The notes beneath the pieces are model-generated. The model was not told where the DNA came from and ran no database searches. It was given only the letters and a program-made list of their open reading frames with translations. A stretch of DNA of 52,541 bases, from NCBI GenBank assembly GCA_038211295.1, contig JBBQVS010000020.1:1-52541 (forward strand). Direction: 5' to 3'. Shown in pieces: positions 8,481 to 17,054 of the stretch (positions within the stretch are counted from its first letter, which is position 1; each line of letters begins with the position of its first letter). The DNA comes from JBBQVS01 sp038211295 (GTDB taxonomy: Bacteria > Chloroflexota > Ktedonobacteria > Ktedonobacterales > Ktedonobacteraceae). The position numbers and the translations under genes were made by a program.

Positions 8481-8608
8481 GAGAAATTGATAAATATTCC
8501 CAAACGGGAACGCTGAATTCTTCAAATTTCCTGTGCTTCTTTGAGAATTCGTTGATTCTTCAGTGTTTCTTCGAGAATTCGTTGATTCTTCGAGAAACTG
8601 ATAAATAT
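8481..8608. promoter_or_regulatory. Phased direct repeats, possible operator array
   Basis: The 315-base gap between the divergent genes holds two nested repeat sets. GAGAATTCGTTGATTCTTC occurs at 8543-8561 and 8573-8591, with a degenerate copy in phase at 8513, giving a 30-base period. GAGAAATTGATAAATAT (8481-8497) recurs with one change at 8592-8608. The 30-base spacing is close to three helical turns, which suits cooperative protein binding. Self-binding by the XRE protein is an inference. A weak leftward promoter, TTGTGT-17-TATTTA, ends near 8601. Confidence 0.6.
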
Positions 8609-8776
8609 GATAAAAATAATGATAACACAAGGTCTTCTTTGTACACAAGTAATGCTGCATACTTAACATAAGACAAAAACGCGGTAGGATGGATGTAGTA
8701 AACTTACCCACCTGCATACAGGAACTACCGCACTCAGTCTAGTGAAATGAACGATCAGAGCAAGGAGTTTACGGTT

Positions 8777-9286
8777 ATGCAACAGGCAGTATATCGTTTA
8801 GACCCTCCCGTTAGCATTCAGCTAGAGCGCGATAGTGACACAATCTTGCATTTCTCGCTACAGGACGCCTTGCCAGAGAGTCACATGTTCGCGCTGAACA
8901 CGAAACTTGGCACGTTCTCCTATATGTCTGTCAGCAACGGCATTCCGCGTCTGCTGGGTCAACAACAGTTCACACGCGGCGAACTAAGCATGTTGCTGCC
9001 CATCTTAGAATCGTACCCCTATTATTGCCCCTACGAGATACTTTTCGCAAGCTTCTACAGCAACGACACCAGCGAATTTCAGGTCGAAAAGAGTCGGCGG
9101 CACCTGCAAAAGGCCATCGAAGACGGCGTGTGGGATCAAGAAATGCGCCCTGTCCGTACCCTGCTCTCGCGGACGCGTTTCAAGACTCGCGCCCTCGGCA
9201 TCGACATCCTCTCCATTCTCGAAACGGGGTACATTCTACGGTTCCTGCCCACGCTAAAACCAAAAAAGAGCAAACGCGGCGCGTAA
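8777..9286 (+). CDS. Putative winged-helix DNA-binding protein
   Basis: This 169-residue protein has no firm family match. Residues 65-155 follow the OmpR/PhoB winged-helix plan: FTRGELSMLLPILESY (first helices), YEILFASFY, then RRHLQKAI and SRTRFK. It ends with DILSILETGYILRF, comparable to the I-x-T-V-x-G-x-GY-x-L wing of that fold. The N-terminal 60 residues are unassigned and lack a receiver-type acidic pocket. The start at 8777 has AAGGAG nine bases upstream; an earlier ATG at 8747 has none. Divergent placement from the NB-ARC regulator suggests the two may be co-regulated. The winged-helix call is inference from pattern. Confidence 0.6.
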   Translation: MQQAVYRLDPPVSIQLERDSDTILHFSLQDALPESHMFALNTKLGTFSYMSVSNGIPRLLGQQQFTRGELSMLLPILESYPYYCPYEILFASFYSNDTSEFQVEKSRRHLQKAIEDGVWDQEMRPVRTLLSRTRFKTRALGIDILSILETGYILRFLPTLKPKKSKRGA

Positions 9287-9373
9287 TCCCTCACGCACAC
9301 AAAAATACCACGCGGGGACAAACCACGCCCTGACCAGGGCCGCGTAAGCGGCAAACCCCATAAATATAGTAGT

Positions 9374-9397
9374 GGCGGGGCTTGCCCCCGCCATGCT
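9374..9397. repeat. Palindromic intergenic repeat, copy 2
   Basis: GGCGGGG (9374-9380), loop CTTGC, and CCCCGCC (9386-9392) are followed by ATGCTC. The core matches the centre of the repeat near 5169 with one base difference. A C/T-rich tail with CCCGCCATGCCC continues to about 9425. It lies just after the putative winged-helix gene, within the 328-base gap before the sigma factor. Confidence 0.75.
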
Positions 9398-9514
9398 CTC
9401 TCCTCCCCGCCATGCCCACCCTCTCCATTCATGGCTTGTATAGGGTATGCACAAGCTTTTAGCTCATCTTCATAACAATAACCTCATTTTTCACCATATC
9501 TATCCACAATTCTA

Positions 9515-9534
9515 CTCATGACAAAAATCATGAG
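9515..9534. promoter_or_regulatory. Inverted repeat upstream of the sigma factor gene
   Basis: CTCATGA and TCATGAG form a perfect 7-bp inverted repeat around CAAAAA, about 80 bases before the sigma factor start. It could be an operator. The promoter itself is not clear: TATGAT at 9562 lacks a well-spaced -35. Confidence 0.4.
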
Positions 9535-9614
9535 TTGGCACACCTCCCTTTGCACACGGTCTATGATATAACTTGTGTATAGTTTGTACATAGATACGCA
9601 GGAGGAAAGAGACC

Positions 9615-10337
9615 ATGCCAGCACTCACTACACTGTCCGAGGTGGAGGCACTCACGCCCACAATTGAGGAAAATATCGTTCAAGCCACTGCCCCTATCTC
9701 GCAACCAGCACCAGTCGCTTTTGAAGAAAAGCCCGAACAGGCGGAGCAGCGCATTCTTGTAGCGCGTGCCTTGCAGGGCGATGAGAATGCATTCAGCGAT
9801 ATCGTCGATCAATATAGCGGACTGATGCTCCGAACCGCAACCATGATTGTCATAGACCGCGATATAGCGGAAGACGTTGTACAGGACGCGCTGATTCAGG
9901 CGTGGCATCATCTGGCGGATCTGCGCGAGGCGGGAGCGTTGCGCCCGTGGCTCATGCGTATCGTTGTCAACCAATGTATTAGTTTCAAGCGCCGCCTCAC
10001 ACGCACAACCGCCTTTGTGCGGCAAGCTCTGGCAGAGCAAGAACTTGACCTTACGGCCCAGCTCGCCGATCACCACAAAGGCCGCCTTGAACGCGACTGG
10101 GATCTTGCCCACGCCATCGAAGAGCTACCAACCAAGCAGCGCGTCGTCATTGTCTTGCACTATTACAACGGCATGACGCTACCAGAAATGGCCCAGACAC
10201 TTCAGACATCAGAAAACACACTCAAGAAGCGCATTCAAGCCGCGCTCAGCAACCTGCGCCGCGTGCTGCGTCCCGCTGATATGGACGAGGGCATGGCAAG
10301 CCGCCTGTCACTGGCCCAACTCGCGGCAATCGCATAA
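9615..10337 (+). CDS. ECF-type sigma-70 family RNA polymerase sigma factor
   Basis: This 240-residue protein has a sigma region 2 (RALQGDENAFSDIVDQYSG, then DIAEDVVQDALIQAW) at about residues 52-120. Region 4, at about 165-215, has ELPTKQRVVIVLHYYNGM and a helix-turn-helix TLPEMAQTL...NTLKKRIQAAL. It would direct RNA polymerase to a dedicated promoter set. The first 45 residues are an acidic, low-complexity extension not usual for the family. No anti-sigma gene follows, since the next gene is a pseudogene on the other strand. AGGAGG precedes ATG 9615 at good spacing. Confidence 0.92.
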   Translation: MPALTTLSEVEALTPTIEENIVQATAPISQPAPVAFEEKPEQAEQRILVARALQGDENAFSDIVDQYSGLMLRTATMIVIDRDIAEDVVQDALIQAWHHLADLREAGALRPWLMRIVVNQCISFKRRLTRTTAFVRQALAEQELDLTAQLADHHKGRLERDWDLAHAIEELPTKQRVVIVLHYYNGMTLPEMAQTLQTSENTLKKRIQAALSNLRRVLRPADMDEGMASRLSLAQLAAIA

Positions 10338-10433
10338 CATCCCGCATTCGCGCTAACCAAAATAGGCACACTGAACAACATAGTACCGCGCCGTACTACA
10401 CAGCACTATACCATACAGCAACGTACAACGGCA

Positions 10434-11015
10434 TCAATTGATTTCGTGGTCGCTCTCTTCTGACTCTATGTCTGTATAAGCGTCCCTGAGAGGAAATTGA
10501 ATACTCAGGCTCGCCAACGTAACCGTTTCGTCTTCATCATAGACATTGTATATCTATCTCCCCTTCTCTCTACGGTAAATTTCCATTTTCAAAGTTGTGG
10601 TGTTGACGAGAATGTACTCCTGCAACGTTGGAAGTGCCAGATAGCTTTGTAGCTTCCACGTTCTATCTGAGATTTCGGTGCCTGGAGAAAGCACTTCAAA
10701 AATCACTCGTGGAGACCGAAGAAGATTCCCCGTTCCTCTATCGTTTAGAGCGCATGTCACAGTAATATTGGGATAGAAGTAGCGTTTTTGAGAGAGTTGC
10801 ACTTTTATATCAGAATTGTAAACACGGCATGGTTTTCCACGCAGGAGGCCCCGCAGTATGCTATAAATATTACCGCTAATAGTGCTATGGTTGAATGTTC
10901 CCCCTGTCAGCATAAATACCTGACCATCAATGTACTCATAGCGGTTCTCGGTGTCGTTTTCTTCGAGGCGAAAATATTCCTCAATGGTCATTATTGGAGG
11001 ACGTTCTAAAGCCAT
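10434..11015 (-). pseudogene. Uma2-family (DUF820) endonuclease-like gene with nonsense mutation
   Basis: The frame from ATG 11015 (AAGGAG upstream) encodes a Uma2 PD-(D/E)XK-fold protein: MTIEEYFRL, YEYIDGQVFMLTGG, FEVLSPGTE and LQEYILVN. It is interrupted by TAG at 10554-10556 after YRREKGR. It then continues in the same frame for 39 codons to TGA at 10434, reading NVYDEDETVTLASLSIQFPL, the normal family C-terminus. The family usually has Trp near the stop position, so TGG to TAG is likely. The usual PD acid before the core strand is Asn here (YPNITV). Without the stop the product would be 193 residues plus the read-through position, the normal size. It is probably inactive. Confidence 0.85.
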
Positions 11016-11258
11016 GCGTGTTCTCCTTCAGACTGCAACACGGCGCGAATTGCTACAGATGCCGCTTTGATTATAGCATAGCGAGCATGTCGTCCCCTAT
11101 GCTATCGGCTCTTTTCTATCCTTAACACAAAATGCCGCTTTTCAACACAATCACAACCACCTTTCAACCGCAATCACACTCTGTTCTGGCATAGTGTGTT
11201 ATAGCATGAAACACAATGAATATGGTTGATGATTGATGATAGAAGGGTGGTTATATTC

Positions 11259-11567
11259 ATGAACAGCACTAATACTCTACCGAACGCGAACAACACAACT
11301 CATTGGAGTATCGCCTGGGGAACCGAATTGCTCCCGCCGCTCCCTCCACTGCGCCCGTTACAAGCATCGTCTCGCACCGACACACAGGCCACTACCGCCA
11401 TGATTGAACACCTCTTCGGCTTTTTGCCCTGTACGCCTCCGCTTCCCTGGGACAGCATATTCACCGAGACGCAGCTCCACACTATACCCGACAGCGACGA
11501 CCACTTCATACTAAATGACGACTTCTCCATTCTCTTCGCGCTAGAAGAATTTGCGGCACTTGTATAA
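11259..11567 (+). CDS. Hypothetical protein, 102 residues
   Basis: No family is recognised. The product is proline-rich in its first half (LLPPLPPLRPL) and acidic at the end (DSDDHFILNDDFSILFALEE). It has no membrane segment or signal peptide. The start at 11259 has GAAGGG about ten bases upstream; an earlier in-frame ATG at 11226 has no site. It lies divergent from the Uma2 pseudogene and upstream of the polysaccharide genes, separated by 119 bases. It may not be a real gene. Confidence 0.4.
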   Translation: MNSTNTLPNANNTTHWSIAWGTELLPPLPPLRPLQASSRTDTQATTAMIEHLFGFLPCTPPLPWDSIFTETQLHTIPDSDDHFILNDDFSILFALEEFAALV

Positions 11568-11686
11568 TACAAATAATAGTATGACGAGATAATGACACAA
11601 GGTATGCTCTCTTTATAGTATGTATATATGGTCAACAGGTGTCGATGGTCTGATTGCGGGTTGGAAGTGGTTGGTTGGGAGGAAGT

Positions 11687-13015
11687 ATGTTTGTTTCGTA
11701 TAAACGGGTCATGGTCGAGAAACAGCGCACCATGCGACCTGGTATAGTGCGTGTCGGTATGACTAGTTGCGCCCTTTGCGTGCGTTTCTGTACCTATGTC
11801 GTGGTCGCGCGAGTGCTTGGCGTACAAAACTTTGGGAGCCTACTCTTTGTACAATGGGTCGCGGCCCTGCTTTTGCCACTCGTTGGTATCAGCATGACAC
11901 CGCTTGCCACTCGTCGTATTACGGAGATACTTCACGATGAGACACGGCACAGTATCGCGGGTATCTTTCACCTCTTATGGCGTCAACAGTGCCGTCGCGC
12001 CCTGCTCTACTGCCTCACATACTGCTGTTTAACGTTTCCCCTTTCGCTGCTCATGCACAACGCTATTCCCCTTTCGCTCTTTCTGTTCGCCGGCTTTACT
12101 GCACTCCCCCTGCTCTTTGGCGGTGTTGTGAGCGTGATATTACAGGGAACAGGCCGCTATAACCTGCTCGCGGGCCTGCGCTTTCTTAGCACCTTGCTGA
12201 CACTCTGTTTTACCTTGCTGCTTGTGCAGAGCAAGTCAGCATCACCCGCAATGCTGCTTTTACCAGCAGCGTTCAGCAGCATGTTGACGTTGACGCTCGC
12301 CTTGCTCTATCTGACGAAACTCCTACCCCTGCGAAACGCCCTGACAACGGGGCCATTGCTCCGCGAACGCATCGAGCAGGGGCAACGACCTGCCCCGCTT
12401 TTCTTCTTGCTGGACATCATCGCGTGGCGCGAACTGCTCCTGATGCTCCTGCTCTTCCTACACTGGCACACCTTGCCCGCGCTCGGCTTCTATATCTTTA
12501 GCATGGTGTTCTGCTCGCGACTCGTGGAGGTCGTGCCGACTCTCTTCATCACCTGCGTCTTGCCCGTTCTCACACGCTTCTTTCCCGTGCGTCACTACAT
12601 GAATACCTACGATGCGTTCGTGCGAACATCCTGCTCCGTCGCGCTCGTCGCGGGCGTACTCTGTATGCTTGTCAGTGCGTGCTGTCCAATGCTGCTGTCC
12701 ATGTGTTTTGGAGCGGCATATCTCCCAATGGTAACACCACTTCGTATTCTCGTAATCTCCGTCGTCTTCGGTAGCATCTCGACGGTAAGCCTGACCGCCC
12801 TTGCCCAACATTCTCAGGCGCACCACTCCCGTCGCACTCAACACGCACAGGTACAGCTTGGACTGGTCATCGCCGTCGTCCATGTCGGTCTCGCCGTTCC
12901 TGGTATCCTGCTATGGGGAGTCGTGGGCGCGGCACTCGCAAGCACAATCGCGCATGTTGTCTCAACGATAGGCACGCTCCTGCTTTCTCGCAAACTGCTC
13001 TTGCAAGGTTTTTAA
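11687..13015 (+). CDS. Polysaccharide flippase (MOP/Wzx-like)
   Basis: This 442-residue integral membrane protein has about 12-14 hydrophobic segments. It begins with the family pattern VRFCTYVVVARVLGVQNFGSL, the typical opening of oligosaccharide flippases that move lipid-linked repeat units across the membrane. The start at 11687 follows GGGAGG five bases upstream. It is followed 18 bases later by a glycosyltransferase gene, so the two form an operon. The partner enzymes support a role in surface polysaccharide export. The substrate is unknown. Confidence 0.82.
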   Translation: MFVSYKRVMVEKQRTMRPGIVRVGMTSCALCVRFCTYVVVARVLGVQNFGSLLFVQWVAALLLPLVGISMTPLATRRITEILHDETRHSIAGIFHLLWRQQCRRALLYCLTYCCLTFPLSLLMHNAIPLSLFLFAGFTALPLLFGGVVSVILQGTGRYNLLAGLRFLSTLLTLCFTLLLVQSKSASPAMLLLPAAFSSMLTLTLALLYLTKLLPLRNALTTGPLLRERIEQGQRPAPLFFLLDIIAWRELLLMLLLFLHWHTLPALGFYIFSMVFCSRLVEVVPTLFITCVLPVLTRFFPVRHYMNTYDAFVRTSCSVALVAGVLCMLVSACCPMLLSMCFGAAYLPMVTPLRILVISVVFGSISTVSLTALAQHSQAHHSRRTQHAQVQLGLVIAVVHVGLAVPGILLWGVVGAALASTIAHVVSTIGTLLLSRKLLLQGF

Positions 13016-13033
13016 GAAGGGAAGTACACGGCT

Positions 13034-15145
13034 ATGACACTGCGACAATATCCATCCGGAGCGGTTGTGGGCAAGGCAGAAAAAACATATCCGCGCTGTA
13101 GCGTCATTCTCTGCACCTATAATCGGCGCAACTCTGTCCTCACCACGTTGGCAAGCTTACGGCGTCAAACGCTCGCCTACGAGCAGTTCGAGGTAATCGT
13201 CGTTGACAACGGCTCACATGACGGCACCTATGCCGCCGTCAACGCCTACGTTCACGCAGGCCCGAAAATGGTCGCGCTCAGTCACGAAAACACCTGGCAG
13301 GTTCGATGCCTTGTGGAAGAACAGAACGGGCTTTCCTACGCGCGGAACACGGGTGTACGCGCCGCGATAGGGGAAATCGTGGTCTTTCTCGATGATGATG
13401 TGCTTGCCCACCCCCTGTTTTTAGAGTGCCTGTTGAAGAGCTACGACGAAACGGGGGCGGACGCGATTGGCGGACGCGTCGAGCTGCGTTGGGAGGCAAA
13501 ACGTCCGCACTGGCTTCATGACGAACTGCTCGACACGCTTGGCTATTTTTCTCCTGCCTCGACGCGGCTCCGTCTGTCCCCGACACAGGAGGTACGTAGT
13601 TGCAACTTCTCACTCAAGCGTGACCTGTTTCGGGCCATTGGCTTCTTCTCCCCTCTGCTCAGCAAACGATCCTCGTCGCCCCTGCATATGGATGTCGTAG
13701 ACCTGTGCCGCCGCCTGCACGCGAACGGCTACAGTCTCTGGTACGAACCACACGCCCTGGTGGAACATCGTGTCTCGGCGGCGCGACTCACCCGTCCCTA
13801 CTTCGTTGGTCGCGCCTACTGGCAGGGCCGCTCCGAGATTTTGGCCCAGTACGCCGACACTCAGCAGCATCAAGCGGTCATGCCCCATAAACTCCCTGAC
13901 GTGTTGCGTGCCGCTCTACCAGAGGCGCGAGAAATCGCTCGTATCGCCCTGATTGACCGCCTATTACTCTTTTTCGCAGGCAAACCGAGCAGTGAAAAGG
14001 TGGCGATGGCGATGGCACAGGCACGCAAATGGGGCCATCTGGCACAACGTCTTGCCTTTGTCGAACGCGCACCCGCCGAGCTAACCACCCCCTCCGTCTT
14101 CTTTGTGCGCCCAACCGAACACGATCTTGTCGCCGACCTCTTGCTACAGGGCTTGGCAACACAGCATATTCGCGTTACCACAAGCATCGCGGACATCCCG
14201 CTCTCATGGCTCTGGCGACACCGCGCCCTACAGGGAAACGCTACGGGAATCCTCCACATCTATCGGGCCGGCGCGTTTGTGCTCGCATCCGGGGAACGCC
14301 AACGCTTCTGGTTTCTACTCTGGCTCGCCAAACGCTGGGGAATTCGGATCGTCACCAGCGACACAGGTGGATGGTGGCAAAGCGCGTCCGGCCTAAACGC
14401 GCTCCCACAACGTGTTTTCGAGCGTGCCTTGCTTCGTCAGAGCGATATCATTTTGAGCTTCACACGCCAACCCGACCAACTCTACCCCGACAGGCGGCTC
14501 CGACGCCGTGTGCGAAGCTTGACCCATCCCGGATTTCGCGCCCTCTATTCCGATACACCTACACGCGCGACAGCACAGGCACTCCTGAAACTGCCCCGAC
14601 AGGCACCCTACGTCTATCTCTGTCTCGCGACACATCATAATGAGCGCGAACTGCTCGCCTTGCTCGACGCCTTCGCAGAGATACAAAAACGGAATCGTCA
14701 TACCCTCCTCCTGCTCGTTGGTACCGCGCACGACAAACAACAAACCCTTCTCCAACGTATCGCGCATAACCCGTCAATCTTGACTTATCCGCAGGAACCC
14801 ACACCGCAGGATATTGCATGGTACATGCGAGCAACCGATGCGATAGTCTTGCCCCATTTCGCGCAGAACACCGCAGGAATGTTAGAAATTGCCATGCTTG
14901 CCCTCTCGTTCGAACGTAGAATTGTCGTACCTGACCTGCCCCGCTTTCGTGGCATGTTGCCGCCACGCGCAACCGCCATCTATGATCCCACCAACCGCGC
15001 CTCGCTCGTCTCCGCTCTGCAAGCGGCACAACATCATGAATTTTCTCTTAAACCGAACGACAAAAAAGCATTGGAGGCGCGAACAAGCTGGAGCCAGTAC
15101 GCCCACCGTCTCGCGGAAATATACAAGCAGGCACTAAAGGTATGA
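13034..15145 (+). CDS. Two-domain glycosyltransferase (GT2 plus GT-B)
   Basis: This 703-residue protein joins two glycosyltransferase modules. Residues 20-260 are a GT2/GT-A domain with SVILCTYNRRNSVL, VVDNGSHDGT and the metal-binding VFLDDDVL. Residues 350-695 look like a GT4-type GT-B domain. The latter has an ATDAIVLPH segment, TAGMLEIAML in the position of the usual E-x7-E donor site, and a late IYDPTNRASLVSAL helix. It probably adds one or two sugars to a lipid-linked glycan flipped by the preceding transporter. AGGGAAG precedes ATG 13034. The GT-B assignment is less certain than GT2. Confidence 0.85.
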   Translation: MTLRQYPSGAVVGKAEKTYPRCSVILCTYNRRNSVLTTLASLRRQTLAYEQFEVIVVDNGSHDGTYAAVNAYVHAGPKMVALSHENTWQVRCLVEEQNGLSYARNTGVRAAIGEIVVFLDDDVLAHPLFLECLLKSYDETGADAIGGRVELRWEAKRPHWLHDELLDTLGYFSPASTRLRLSPTQEVRSCNFSLKRDLFRAIGFFSPLLSKRSSSPLHMDVVDLCRRLHANGYSLWYEPHALVEHRVSAARLTRPYFVGRAYWQGRSEILAQYADTQQHQAVMPHKLPDVLRAALPEAREIARIALIDRLLLFFAGKPSSEKVAMAMAQARKWGHLAQRLAFVERAPAELTTPSVFFVRPTEHDLVADLLLQGLATQHIRVTTSIADIPLSWLWRHRALQGNATGILHIYRAGAFVLASGERQRFWFLLWLAKRWGIRIVTSDTGGWWQSASGLNALPQRVFERALLRQSDIILSFTRQPDQLYPDRRLRRRVRSLTHPGFRALYSDTPTRATAQALLKLPRQAPYVYLCLATHHNERELLALLDAFAEIQKRNRHTLLLLVGTAHDKQQTLLQRIAHNPSILTYPQEPTPQDIAWYMRATDAIVLPHFAQNTAGMLEIAMLALSFERRIVVPDLPRFRGMLPPRATAIYDPTNRASLVSALQAAQHHEFSLKPNDKKALEARTSWSQYAHRLAEIYKQALKV

Positions 15146-15154
15146 CGCATCGCA

Positions 15155-16864
15155 TCACGCATCCAATGTATACACCTCATACCCGTCCAACTCTTGCCTG
15201 GTATAGGCCCGTCCCGTTTGTGTAAGCCGCTTTTCAAGCGCGAGAGCTTGCGGCGAACCCACATGAAACACGTAGGATGCGTGGACATCATGCTCCACAA
15301 GTGTTTGATAGGGAACGTACCTGTTATCCTGGAGTTGTAGCTGCTCGTTAAGCACGCTACAAATAAGCCGCTCATTACTTTGAAAGATAATGCGGTTACA
15401 CGTCCAGTAGTCGGAATACAGCCGCGTCACACCAGAATGCAACAGATCGTTGACCATCTTTTGTTGCTGCTGATTGGTCGCCTGAATCGTGGGAACCTGC
15501 CAAAAGACGCCGACAAGGGCAAGCAAAGCATTCGCGTAGAGGAACAATACAAGTGTAGCACTACAGATCGCGCTCAACAACCCAGGTGATATACGGCGTG
15601 TCTGTGGCGTTCGCAATCCAGCGTAGAGCCTTTGCGTTCCCGTCAAAAGTGGAGCAAGCAGCACGGGGAACAGCACGAGCAGGCCGACGAGGTAGCGCGT
15701 CGAAGTGATAGGCACGAGCGCGGGGGCAGGACTCAAGAGATACGAAAGCAGCGTCAGACCACCACTTAGCAAGAGGGCGAGCCGCGCGAAATGGGAGCGC
15801 ATTGCGCGTCGGTCTCCCGCAAAGAGCGCGCTTGCCCTGCTCTGTCGCGCGTATTTCGCGCACATCAGCAACGTGAACAGCAACACCAGCCCGTACAACA
15901 GCAAAAATCCTACGCCCCATACTCCCTGTCCAAGCAGGCACGGCGTGATGTGTGTACGCCACACGCCCGCTATATCGGAAACCTGACACTGTGGATTCGC
16001 CCCGGTCGCGACAGGCAGACTTACCAGGAACGTGCCGCGTAGCTGATCCCATAGCGTGAAGGGAACCTTCGCGCTCGTCCCACCAGAACTGTGAAGTTGC
16101 CATAAAGCACCCAACGAGTTTTGCGCGGGATGCTGTACATTGAAGCTCAGCGACGGGAAAAAGCCGAGCAGGAAGCCAACCAGAAACGCCGCGATGACAG
16201 GCACACGCACCTCGCGATAACAAAAGAAAAGCAGCAGCGCGAGCGACGAAACGACAAAGGGTAGGACAAGTAAATGACTCCACATGCCCAACCCCGTCGC
16301 GAGACCATAGCAACCGTAGAGCAACCAGCGTCTTCTTCGTCCAAACCGTGTTACGCTCTCCTCTTGAAAAGAGAAGACCAGCCACGTCGCGCAAAGCAAG
16401 ACCAGCGTCCCGAACAGCAGCGTTTCCGCCGCACCACCGACAGCTTTCAACTGACGCGTCAGCAACTCTATCGATCCAAAGCTTAAAAACACCGTAACGG
16501 CTAGCGCGAGTCTTCGAGAATAGAGCAACCGCGTCAGCAAATACATCGCGACCAAAAACGCCGTATAGAGGAGCGCGACGCTCAGTCGCAGCCAGAACAA
16601 CGAAGGGCCAAACAACCAGAAGAACATTGCCCCAATATGCGCCTCCAATGATCCCATATAATTTTGCCCGTAAATAAACACAGGATGTTCGCCCTTATAA
16701 GCAATATGACGCGCCATCAGTCCCATCGTGGCCTCATCGCTATTAGTAGCAGGCCAGCCCATGCTCAACAACACTACGCGAACGCACAGCGCGAACCCAA
16801 TCGCGCAGCCTGCCGCCACTCCGTAGGGGCCAATCTTGAGATACTTCCGACTTTGCGCCATCAT
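15155..16864 (-). CDS. GT-C membrane glycosyltransferase (ArnT/PMT-like)
   Basis: This 569-residue protein has about 11-13 membrane segments. The first periplasmic loop carries the acidic motif NSDEATMGLMARH, the catalytic Asp/Glu site of polyprenyl-phosphate-dependent GT-C enzymes. NYMGSLEAH follows. A later TSTRYLVGLLVLFPVLL segment and a C-terminal extracellular domain of about 100 residues are typical of the class. It would transfer a sugar from a lipid-phosphate donor on the outer face of the membrane. It converges with the GT2 gene with only 9 bases between stops. The acceptor is unknown. Confidence 0.82.
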   Translation of the reverse strand: MMAQSRKYLKIGPYGVAAGCAIGFALCVRVVLLSMGWPATNSDEATMGLMARHIAYKGEHPVFIYGQNYMGSLEAHIGAMFFWLFGPSLFWLRLSVALLYTAFLVAMYLLTRLLYSRRLALAVTVFLSFGSIELLTRQLKAVGGAAETLLFGTLVLLCATWLVFSFQEESVTRFGRRRRWLLYGCYGLATGLGMWSHLLVLPFVVSSLALLLFFCYREVRVPVIAAFLVGFLLGFFPSLSFNVQHPAQNSLGALWQLHSSGGTSAKVPFTLWDQLRGTFLVSLPVATGANPQCQVSDIAGVWRTHITPCLLGQGVWGVGFLLLYGLVLLFTLLMCAKYARQSRASALFAGDRRAMRSHFARLALLLSGGLTLLSYLLSPAPALVPITSTRYLVGLLVLFPVLLAPLLTGTQRLYAGLRTPQTRRISPGLLSAICSATLVLFLYANALLALVGVFWQVPTIQATNQQQQKMVNDLLHSGVTRLYSDYWTCNRIIFQSNERLICSVLNEQLQLQDNRYVPYQTLVEHDVHASYVFHVGSPQALALEKRLTQTGRAYTRQELDGYEVYTLDA

Positions 16865-16983
16865 GCCCTCGCGTCCTTATCTATGCTCGCTCTCGTTTAC
16901 AACTCCCCTCATTATACATGCTTGTCCACTCCAACAAGCAACCCAATCAATTATTTCGCGACATCAAGATGCTGTGGCGAGGG

Positions 16984-17008
16984 GAGCATGGCGGCAAGCC
17001 GCCGCCAT
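16984..17008. repeat. Palindromic intergenic repeat, copy 3 (reverse orientation)
   Basis: GAGCATGGCGGCAAGCC is the reverse complement of the shared core seen near 5.2 and 9.4 kb, with a few bases lost. ATGGCGGC (16988-16995) pairs with GCCGCCAT (17001-17008) around loop AAGCC. It lies upstream of the GT-C gene and at the 3' side of the NHL-like gene. Confidence 0.65.
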
Positions 17009-17054
17009 CATCCTCTTTCCTCTAACACGCTTTTCTTACATTACACGAACGCTT

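Noticed and set aside
8543..8591. The 30-base repeats considered as a CRISPR array
   Set aside because: There are only two good copies, no unique spacers of constant length and no cas genes.
8466..8717. An 83-codon minus-strand frame ending just before the NB-ARC regulator, with a repeated EESTNS motif
   Set aside because: The amino-acid repeats only mirror the 30-base DNA repeats. There is no ribosome site and composition is AT-rich non-coding. A leader peptide role is possible but unsupported.
9136..9432. Minus-strand frames across the repeat near 9.4 kb
   Set aside because: They are Gly/Pro/Arg-rich translations of the palindromic repeat and the antisense of the winged-helix gene.
11300..11827. 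A 175-codon minus-strand frame overlapping the small hypothetical gene and the flippase start
   Set aside because: It overlaps the well-supported flippase start, has no ribosome site, and its sequence is low-complexity (Thr/His/Ser-rich).
14559..15029. A 156-codon minus-strand frame inside the glycosyltransferase gene
   Set aside because: It is an Arg-rich antisense frame of a clear coding region.
15561..16394. A 277-codon frame on the same strand as the GT-C gene
   Set aside because: It lies wholly inside the GT-C gene in another frame and has no membrane or family pattern, so it is a shadow frame.
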